Assembly (NCBI GenBank): GCA_015523575.1
Contig: WAJZ01000103.1
Coordinates: 1 to 6,047, forward strand
Direction of reading: 5' to 3'
Source: Candidatus Hestiella acidicharens
GTDB lineage: Archaea > Thermoproteota > Thermoprotei_A > Sulfolobales > Acidilobaceae
Length of the DNA stretch: 6,047 nucleotides
The position numbers and the translations under genes are program-made. The stretch's first letter is position 1. Each line of letters begins with the position of its first letter. Positions 1 through 5,315 of this stretch are shown here, in pieces. The notes beneath the pieces are model-generated. The model made no database searches. It worked only from the letters and a program-made list of their open reading frames with translations, and was not told the DNA's origin.

Positions 1-83
1 GCCCCCAATACATTAGTATATAGATGGGCTGTTTTATAGATAGCAACAGGTAAAGCATCTAAATATTTTCCAAAGATAGTCAT
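1..83 (-). CDS. possible 5' end of an unidentified minus-strand gene, cut by the window edge
   Basis: An ATG at 83-81 on the minus strand opens a frame with no stop to the window edge, 27 codons, beginning MTIFGKYLDALPVAIYKTAH. The composition is protein-like (alternating hydrophobic residues, balanced charge, ordinary codons for this window). The frame is also open upstream of the ATG back to a TAG at 140-138, with no other ATG, GTG or TTG, so the ATG may be internal to an older, truncated gene rather than a real start. No Shine-Dalgarno motif or TATA box sits at a convincing distance. It lies 335 bases beyond the stop of hutI and is not clearly part of that operon. I do not recognise the family; it could be chance. 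Confidence 0.22.
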   Translation of the reverse strand, partial: MTIFGKYLDALPVAIYKTAHLYTNVLG

Positions 84-160
84 GATTATGGGGTAGCTCT
101 GAAGATGTGGGGAATTTTCCTTTCCTCCAAAAGCCAGCTAATGAAGGCGGGACGCTGAAA

Positions 161-208
161 GGTTATCTGCTACTTTTGGAACTTTTAAAATAATCGTAGC
201 AGATAACC
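161..208. repeat. perfect 13-bp inverted repeat with 22-base A/T-rich spacer
   Basis: GGTTATCTGCTAC at 161-173 is exactly reverse-complementary to GTAGCAGATAACC at 196-208. The 22 bases between include the self-complementary TTTTAAAA at 183-190, which resembles a TATA element on either strand. As RNA this would form a strong 13-bp hairpin; as DNA it could be paired half-sites of an operator flanking a promoter, or the remains of a small mobile element. There is no T-run directly after either arm, so it does not look like an ordinary terminator. The repeat is certain from the sequence, but its role is unknown. Confidence 0.8.
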
Positions 209-396
209 AGAACGGATATGCGCGGAGGTAGTTGAGCTTAAATGCTTTGCAAAAGTGGAAATACAAAGATAAAGCGATCCTCGATGTCATAAGAGAATAG
301 TAGCGCTGTAGGCTCACCTAGGAAGATAATGGTTTTTCATTAAGGGGCGATCAAACCCTCCTAAAGCTCTTAAGGGCAGGTAGCTCAGGGCTATCC

Positions 397-410
397 CAAG
401 AAAAGCAAAA
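397..410 (-). terminator. T-rich terminator-like tract after hutI
   Basis: Read on the minus strand, the bases just after the hutI stop codon are TTTTGCTTTTCTTG, beginning eight bases past the TGA. Archaeal RNA polymerase terminates on short runs of T in the non-template strand without needing a hairpin, so this is the likely end of the hutH-hutI transcript. A weak stem with one G-U pair (GGTAGC 379-384 with GCTATC 390-395) lies just beyond it. Confidence 0.5.
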
Positions 411-417
411 GTTTTAT

Positions 418-1659
418 TCAAATCCTATTAACGATAATTGAGCCATCTTTAACTAGAACCAAGATCCTATCTCTCCCCCAATCATAACCAAACATTGAAG
501 ATCTTTCCAAGTCCCATACTATTAAATCTGCGTAGCACCCTTCTAATATCCTTCCCCTATCACTTAGCTTTAGGCTCTCTGCTGCATTAAGTGTAGAGGC
601 AACCAAGGCCTCAAGTGGAGTTAAAGAATACAAATATATAGCTAGGTCTATAGCATTTTGCATTGATGGCATGAGGCTGTTTGCACTGAAATCGGTTCCA
701 ATAGCTATTGGAATGTTATACTTTCTTATCATATCTATAGGTGGCTTCGATTTACTTTGCGTCGCTAGGAAGCTTGCAGGTAAAAGGCCAGCTATAGCCT
801 TTGAGGATGCAATATTAATAATTGAATTTTCATCAGACACTTCCAAGTGGTCTACTGAAGAAAGCTCGAATTTCTGCAGTAGCTTTGAGCATCCTATATT
901 CTTAAGCTGGTCTATGTGTGCTCTCATACCTAGACCTAAGGATGCAGCCATGGAAAATATTATACCTGCTTCCTCTGGGTTAAAGGCCCCTTCATCGCAA
1001 AACACATCAACGAATGATGCTAGGTTTTCTTTTTTGACTTCAGGTAGTAGCTTGGATGAGAATGAATTTACATATCGTAGCCTATCATCACTATCAGAGC
1101 CTTTTGGAGGTACGTGCGCAAGTAAAGTCGGAACCACGGTTACTGTTGCGGCTTTTGACGCTTCTTTTATTACCTTTAGTAGTCTCACCTCTTTATCGAG
1201 CTCTATACCGTAGCCACTCTTTATCTCGACGCTAGTAGTCCCTAGGCTAAGCATTATATTAAGCCTTTTTAGGAGGCTTGCTAGTAAATCTTCGTCGCTA
1301 GCCTTGTTTGTCGCCTCAACGGTCTTATATATTCCGCCCCCTTCTTTCAAGATCTTTTCATATGATACGCCACTAATTTTTTTAACGAACTCTTCATCCC
1401 TGCTACCGCAGAATATTGCATGTGTATGCATGTCGATTAAACCTGGGGTCAGAAGCCTTCCTCCTGCGTTTACCTTAATTTTCGCATCATATTTGTCTTT
1501 TACTGCCTGGCTCCTCCCAACCTCGATTATTTTCCTATCCCTTACTGCTATTCCTAATCCATAGGCTACAGTTCCTCTTACTTCCCTGCTACCGACAGCT
1601 TTGTTCGCTACCGGTAAGCCCTCACTAATGTTATATATTAATAAGTCTGCCTTTGGCAA
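418..1659 (-). CDS. hutI: imidazolonepropionase (HutI)
   Basis: Hydrolyses 4-imidazolone-5-propionate to N-formimino-L-glutamate, the third step of histidine breakdown, in the cytoplasm. The 413-residue product has the usual family length and the amidohydrolase layout: a small N-terminal beta domain, a metal-dependent barrel, and a C-terminal return to the beta domain (ADLIVWD, about 377-383). Visible motifs are PGLIDMHTH (72-80, metal ligands H78 and H80), VEIKSGYG (144-151, a HutI hallmark), AHVPP (181-185, H182), AHIDQL (247-252, H248), VDHLE (269-273, H271) and GTDF (321-324, metal-site D323). The usual NPG after the TDF motif is replaced by SAN, and the common HADE/HAEQ tetrad is HIDQ. 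The start is TTG: GGTGA ends five bases before it, and the nearby upstream GTG hits a stop at once. It lies nine bases after hutH, so the two are co-transcribed and perhaps translationally coupled. Family assignment is secure; exact substrate is inferred from motifs and the hutH neighbour. Confidence 0.95.
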   Translation of the reverse strand: MPKADLLIYNISEGLPVANKAVGSREVRGTVAYGLGIAVRDRKIIEVGRSQAVKDKYDAKIKVNAGGRLLTPGLIDMHTHAIFCGSRDEEFVKKISGVSYEKILKEGGGIYKTVEATNKASDEDLLASLLKRLNIMLSLGTTSVEIKSGYGIELDKEVRLLKVIKEASKAATVTVVPTLLAHVPPKGSDSDDRLRYVNSFSSKLLPEVKKENLASFVDVFCDEGAFNPEEAGIIFSMAASLGLGMRAHIDQLKNIGCSKLLQKFELSSVDHLEVSDENSIINIASSKAIAGLLPASFLATQSKSKPPIDMIRKYNIPIAIGTDFSANSLMPSMQNAIDLAIYLYSLTPLEALVASTLNAAESLKLSDRGRILEGCYADLIVWDLERSSMFGYDWGRDRILVLVKDGSIIVNRI

Positions 1660-1664
1660 TTACT

Positions 1665-1669
1665 TCACC
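1665..1669 (-). promoter_or_regulatory. Shine-Dalgarno site that sets the TTG start of hutI
   Basis: GGTGA on the minus strand, five bases before the TTG start at 1659-1657. Its first G is the last base of the hutH stop codon TAG, so ribosomes finishing hutH would be positioned to restart on hutI. This makes TTG the best start choice. Confidence 0.7.
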
Positions 1670-3075
1670 TACATCGTTTCCAGTAAAAACTCCCTGAATT
1701 TGGTCAGGCCGGTTGAAGCAATTATTTCTTCTAAAGAGTTTTCTATTGCTACTCTTGGATCTCCGATATCGATACCCTTCATGACCCTCATAGCCTGTTT
1801 GGCCAAGGTGTCTTCTATTGCGATTAGCATTAGCATTGTTGAATCTGCCCTTAGGAGTTCTACAAAGGCGTTTGGGGCCATTGAGACCACATCTTCTTGA
1901 AAGCCACTTGTGGGAATAGAATGCACGCTCATAGGTAGTGAAATGCCGCGTAGCTTTGCCGATAAGGAGGCTGCTGTGTATTGATAAATCATGGCTCCTG
2001 TGGGGGAATCCTTTGATGCAAGGAATTCTGGTAGGCCTGTCGTTGATGAATTTAGAAGATGAGCTATTCTCCTTTCAATTGAATTACCAATATATGCAAT
2101 TGCAATTTTAGCTACATCAGCTGCCAATCCGGCGTAGATAGCGTGGAAGTTACAGGCGTGGTATGCCTTCCCATTATATATAAATGGGTTCGTTGAAGAG
2201 CTTCCACTCTCCGCTTCTAATAGGCTAGAGGAGTACTCTAGGGCGCTAAGGGCAGCGCCATAGATATGTGGTATGCACCTTATTGAATAGGGATCCTGTA
2301 GTCTAGGAGTTTTTTTGCATTCAACTCCAAGCAGATCTAAGGCCTCTTTAATACCTTTAGGCTTTTTCACCTGCGAAATTTCATCTGAGAAGTGTTGTTT
2401 ATTGCATCCAGTAACTTCTATTGTCTTTTTGAGAACCTCAAATGATTTCTTTAGCAACCTGTTTGCTATGCATACTCCAAGCGAGGTGCCTGCAACGCTC
2501 CATGCATTTGTGTTTATTAAGGCTAGTGCTTCCCCCGTTTCAAGTCCAAGCTTTTCAAGTTTATGGAACTTCAGGGCCTCTTCACACTTCACTTTTTTTC
2601 CATTCATAAAGGCTTCCCCCTCCCCTAGGAAGATGCACCTGACTATCCTTGCAAAGGGTGCAAGGTCACCGCTAGCCCCAACGCTACCTTCCATGTTTAC
2701 AACTGGAATAATGTTACTGTTTATAACATCTTCAAACCTTTTTAATGCATCAGACCTTACTGGTGCGTTACCCAAGCTTAGCTGGTTGAGCCTTATTATC
2801 ATTGCAAGTTTAACTAATGGTTGTGGGGCAACTTTCCCAATACCAACGTCGTGTTCTACTATAATTTTATCTTCTTTCTGACCCTTTACTTCAACGCTAG
2901 AAAGGGCGCCTAAGCCAGTTGAGCTACCATATATCCTTCCTTCTTTAACTGCTTTCTCATAAAACCCCCTAGATTCGTCAGCTTTGCTTATTGAGTTTTT
3001 ACAGAGCTTAAATCCCTCTTCTACGAGTTCACATACATCATTTACAGCTATGCTAGACCCACAAATTTCTCTCAA
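1669..3075 (-). CDS. hutH: histidine ammonia-lyase (histidase, HutH)
   Basis: Removes ammonia from L-histidine to give trans-urocanate, committing histidine to breakdown; cytoplasmic and tetrameric in the family. The 468-residue product is somewhat shorter than bacterial histidases (about 500-510) but has all key parts. These include the A134-S135-G136 triad, in GSVGASGDLAP, which cyclises to the MIO electrophile, and YGSSTGLG (Y49, the catalytic loop tyrosine). H75 in VEHDVG is the histidine expected in histidases rather than in phenylalanine lyases. Also present are N188 in ALINTN, QDPYSIR (260-266), CNFHA (308-312) and FQEDVVSM (392-399, with the Q-E pair). The start is TTG at 3075-3073: no ATG, GTG or TTG occurs between it and the upstream in-frame TAA, and GGTGA lies seven bases before it. 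First gene of the hutH-hutI operon, divergent from the permease. No urocanase gene is present in the window. Family call is secure; histidine specificity rests on H75 and on hutI next door. Confidence 0.96.
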   Translation of the reverse strand: MREICGSSIAVNDVCELVEEGFKLCKNSISKADESRGFYEKAVKEGRIYGSSTGLGALSSVEVKGQKEDKIIVEHDVGIGKVAPQPLVKLAMIIRLNQLSLGNAPVRSDALKRFEDVINSNIIPVVNMEGSVGASGDLAPFARIVRCIFLGEGEAFMNGKKVKCEEALKFHKLEKLGLETGEALALINTNAWSVAGTSLGVCIANRLLKKSFEVLKKTIEVTGCNKQHFSDEISQVKKPKGIKEALDLLGVECKKTPRLQDPYSIRCIPHIYGAALSALEYSSSLLEAESGSSSTNPFIYNGKAYHACNFHAIYAGLAADVAKIAIAYIGNSIERRIAHLLNSSTTGLPEFLASKDSPTGAMIYQYTAASLSAKLRGISLPMSVHSIPTSGFQEDVVSMAPNAFVELLRADSTMLMLIAIEDTLAKQAMRVMKGIDIGDPRVAIENSLEEIIASTGLTKFREFLLETM

Positions 3076-3082
3076 ACTAGGT

Positions 3083-3117
3083 TCACCCTTTTTATTTAGT
3101 TTTGTAATAAATTATAA
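3083..3117 (-). promoter_or_regulatory. hutHI promoter (TATA box) and ribosome-binding site
   Basis: TTATAA at 3112-3117, within a longer A/T stretch, fits an archaeal TATA box. The usual spacing of about 26 bases puts the transcription start near 3088-3090 on the minus strand. That gives a leader of about 14 bases containing GGTGA at 3083-3087, seven bases before the TTG start of hutH. The promoter call is inferred from spacing; no start site has been measured. Confidence 0.5.
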
Positions 3118-3141
3118 GTGCTTGATGAAGGTAGTTCCCAT

Positions 3142-3152
3142 AAGTAATACTT
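3142..3152. promoter_or_regulatory. small palindrome between divergent promoters, possible operator
   Basis: AAGTA-A-TACTT is a perfect 5-bp inverted repeat around a single base, flanked by the imperfect pair CCATAAG (3138-3144) and CTTAAGG (3155-3161). It lies about 30 bases upstream of the hutH TATA box and about 55 upstream of the nearer permease TATA box, a position from which one protein could affect both transcripts. Short palindromes occur by chance in A/T-rich DNA, so this is only a candidate. Confidence 0.3.
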
Positions 3153-3194
3153 TTCTTAAGGTTTTAACTATCCCACGTATATATTTTTATGCCC

Positions 3195-3241
3195 AAATGC
3201 TTATATATAGGTCCTTAATTAAAAAGGAATTGGTTAGGTGG
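3195..3241 (+). promoter_or_regulatory. permease promoter (BRE/TATA) and Shine-Dalgarno site
   Basis: TTATATATA at 3201-3209, with the purine-rich AAATG directly before it as a possible BRE, is a strong archaeal promoter match. A start about 26 bases downstream would fall near 3230. GGTGG at 3237-3241 then lies five bases before TTG at 3247, the same arrangement as hutI. A second TATA-like run (TATATATTTTTAT, 3178-3190) could drive a longer transcript. Inferred from spacing only. Confidence 0.6.
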
Positions 3242-3246
3242 TGTTT

Positions 3247-5148
3247 TTGGCGGAGGAAAAATATATTCAGAGGGCTGAAGAGGTAGATAAACACCTTAGA
3301 AGGGCTTTAAGCGTTTGGGACATAGCGTATCTCGTTATTGGCGCAATGATAGGTTCTGGGTGGCTTTTCGGTTCTCTATACGCTGGTGCAATGGTAGGTC
3401 CTGGTGCTATAATTTCATGGATAGTTGCAGGAATCTTGATGCTTTTCATGGCATTAGCATTTTCAGAGCTAGCAGGCGTTGTTCCGAAAACAGGGGGCAT
3501 AGTAAGGTATCCTCAATACTCTCATGGAAGCTTTGCCTCATACGTCTTAGCATGGTCATATCTCCTAAGCTCTATAACGGTAGCTCCGGCTGAAGCGGAA
3601 GCCGTTGTAACATATATGAGCGCCTATGTTCACGGCCTAATCACTACATCAGGCCTCCTCACACCATTTGGAGTAGGCGTTGCGTTTGGATTTATGACGT
3701 TCTTCTTCCTGCTAAACTACTTCGGAGTACATGTAATGGGCAAGACGAACACAGGTGTCGGCTGGTGGAAACTTTTCGTTCCTGTAATAACTATAATCCT
3801 TATCATGGCTCTCTTCTTCCATCCCAAGAACTTTTCCCTACCTTCATTCCTGCCTTATGGATCCGCTCCAATACTCTTTGCCTTACCAACAACGGGTGTT
3901 GTGTTTTCCTTCTTAGGATTTAGGCAAGGGTTGGATTTCGCAGGAGAAGCCAAGAATCCTAAAAGAGATGTACCGTTAGGTACCATATTGGGCTTCATAG
4001 TTGTGGTAATAATATACGTTATGTTGCAGACAGCCTTTTTAGGCGGAGTAGACTGGGCTAAGATTTCAGTAGCACCAGGCGATTGGAAGGCTCTAACTAG
4101 CTCTATTCTATCTAGTGGACCATTTTATCAGATCTTAAGGGTCTCAGGACTACCAATACTTGTCGCTTGGGGCTTTTTCCTACTAGCAGACGCAATCGTA
4201 TCTCCAACTGGAACTGGTTGGATTTATGAAGGGACAACGAGCAGAACCTTCTATGGAATGGCTACCGATGGCCACCTGCCTGATGCGTTTCTGTGGCTAA
4301 ACAAATATAAGATACCGTGGGTTTCATTGGTAGCTTCTTGGCTAATAGGAGCTATATTCTTGATTCCATATCCAGCATGGGTTTTGATAATAGGGTTCAT
4401 CTCAACAACTACCGTCTTTACATATATGGTAGGTGGGTCTGCCCTTGTGATATTGAGGAAAACCGCTGCTCGCGCCCCAAGACCATTTAAGCTCCCTGTA
4501 CCTTGGATCATTGGGGGCATAGCTTTCGTAGCAGCATTCCTAATAGTTTACTGGAGCACGTTCTCTGTATTATGGGGCGTGGATGCATTAATACTGGCAG
4601 GCATACCATTCTTCTACATGTATACAATGCCAAGGAGGTTTGGTGCAAATAGAAAGGCTGGAATAGCCTTAGGCATTGTATATTGGATTATATTGGCTGT
4701 GACAACCATATTCCTCCTAGATTATGGGGTAGTTGCTAAGGCCTCTCACCTGCTTTCATTAAAAACTGTACCTCCCTTAGGCAAGATCATAGCAGAGACC
4801 GCTCCGAGCTTCGTTGCTTGGATTGTTATTAACATTGCCACAACAATAGGGTTTACTACTGCGCTGTCAAGGCACCTTCCAGAAGACGCAAAGGCTCAAG
4901 TAAAGGCTGGTTGGTGGGTTATTGCTGTTTTGTTCTTGGGCTTAATAATATCTTATCTTAGCCCACTAGGTCCATACGCTCCCAAATACGCTATAATTCC
5001 GTATCCATGGGCTACGATATTGGCTGTTATAGTCGGCATAATAATGTTTATATACTCGTCACTCAGCGGCATATTAACAAAAGACTTGGTAATAGCAATG
5101 AAGAACATGGGAATAGATATAGTTGGTGAAGAAGGCAAAAAGCAATAG
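3247..5148 (+). CDS. APC-superfamily amino-acid permease
   Basis: An integral membrane transporter of the amino acid-polyamine-organocation superfamily, a secondary carrier in the cytoplasmic membrane. From TTG 3247 it is 633 residues (636 from GTG 3238); numbers below count from GTG 3238. The first membrane segment carries the substrate-binding signature GAMIGSGWLFG (35-45), followed by GPGAIISW (54-61), FSELAGVVPKTGG (75-87) and the cytoplasmic loop FAGEAKNPKRDVP (234-246). I count roughly 14 hydrophobic segments. The core matches the ten-to-twelve-helix APC fold; residues after about 470 form a C-terminal extension with about four more segments and a charged tail. The TTG start is preferred because GGTGG lies five bases upstream, while GTG 3238 would sit inside that site and have almost no leader. 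It diverges from hutHI, so histidine import is plausible, but APC sequences do not reveal substrate reliably. Confidence 0.92.
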   Translation: MAEEKYIQRAEEVDKHLRRALSVWDIAYLVIGAMIGSGWLFGSLYAGAMVGPGAIISWIVAGILMLFMALAFSELAGVVPKTGGIVRYPQYSHGSFASYVLAWSYLLSSITVAPAEAEAVVTYMSAYVHGLITTSGLLTPFGVGVAFGFMTFFFLLNYFGVHVMGKTNTGVGWWKLFVPVITIILIMALFFHPKNFSLPSFLPYGSAPILFALPTTGVVFSFLGFRQGLDFAGEAKNPKRDVPLGTILGFIVVVIIYVMLQTAFLGGVDWAKISVAPGDWKALTSSILSSGPFYQILRVSGLPILVAWGFFLLADAIVSPTGTGWIYEGTTSRTFYGMATDGHLPDAFLWLNKYKIPWVSLVASWLIGAIFLIPYPAWVLIIGFISTTTVFTYMVGGSALVILRKTAARAPRPFKLPVPWIIGGIAFVAAFLIVYWSTFSVLWGVDALILAGIPFFYMYTMPRRFGANRKAGIALGIVYWIILAVTTIFLLDYGVVAKASHLLSLKTVPPLGKIIAETAPSFVAWIVINIATTIGFTTALSRHLPEDAKAQVKAGWWVIAVLFLGLIISYLSPLGPYAPKYAIIPYPWATILAVIVGIIMFIYSSLSGILTKDLVIAMKNMGIDIVGEEGKKQ

Positions 5149-5151
5149 CTC

Positions 5152-5181
5152 TTTTTTAGTTCATGTTTTAATACTCTTTTT
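5152..5181 (+). terminator. T-tract terminator region after the permease
   Basis: Six T at 5152-5157 begin three bases after the permease TAG, and five more T at 5177-5181 follow. No stem precedes them. This fits the oligo-T type of archaeal terminator and separates the permease transcript from the regulator gene downstream. Confidence 0.55.
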
Positions 5182-5282
5182 CATTGCTTCCTATTTGGTT
5201 CTAAAGGTTTTAGAGGTATTGTATTTATGAAAAGTATGTTGGTAGGATACGAAGTATTATTAAAGATAAAAGCCCCCGTGAT

Positions 5283-5302
5283 ATTATAAAACTAAGGTGG
5301 GG
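5283..5302 (+). promoter_or_regulatory. TATA-like element upstream of the TrmB-family gene
   Basis: ATTATAAAA at 5282-5290 sits about 26-30 bases before the ATG at 5316, so transcription from it would begin at or just before the start codon, giving a leaderless or nearly leaderless mRNA. GGTGGGG at 5296-5302 resembles a ribosome-binding site but lies 13 bases or more from the ATG, with no ATG, GTG or TTG at normal spacing. An earlier A/T run (TATTATTAAAGATAAAA, 5254-5270) could instead start a transcript that includes it. Confidence 0.4.
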
Positions 5303-5315
5303 TAAGATAGAGGAA

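Larger units (their letters stand above)
84..417. other. intergenic stretch with no convincing gene
   Basis: About 330 bases between the possible left-edge gene and the 3' end of hutI. All six frames are broken by stops within a few dozen codons. It contains the perfect inverted repeat at 161-208 and the T-rich tract after hutI. It also holds a plus-strand frame from 145 that is interrupted only by TAG at 229-231 and ends at TAG 298-300; its last part, from TTG at 232, reads LSLNALQKWKYKDKAILDVI and looks protein-like. That frame could be a relic of a decayed gene but is too short to assign. I see no tRNA, rRNA, CRISPR array or recognisable insertion sequence here. Confidence 0.6.

Noticed and set aside
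82..157. ATGATTA and CTGA motifs that could be C and D boxes of a guide RNA.
   Set aside because: The C box has a mismatch, the spacing is loose, internal C'/D' boxes are not clear, and no terminal stem is visible.
374..389. GGGCAGGTAGCTCAGG resembles the first 16 bases of an archaeal tRNA (acceptor strand, TA, D-stem start).
   Set aside because: No matching D-stem closure, anticodon arm, T-arm or 3' acceptor strand follows; the next bases run into the 3' end of hutI. Probably chance, at most a tRNA fragment.
671..1213. Long plus-strand open frames opposite hutI and hutH (also 1304-1564, 1601-1900, 2315-2881).
   Set aside because: They lie opposite well-supported genes, have low-complexity serine/proline-rich translations and no family motifs.
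4251..4520. Minus-strand open frames opposite the permease (also 3267-3500 and 4953-5138).
   Set aside because: Antisense shadows of a clearly coding membrane-protein gene; no independent start signals or motifs.
5227..5289. A 20-codon plus-strand frame starting ATG between the permease and the regulator.
   Set aside because: Very short, no ribosome-binding site, and it overlaps the likely promoter of the regulator.
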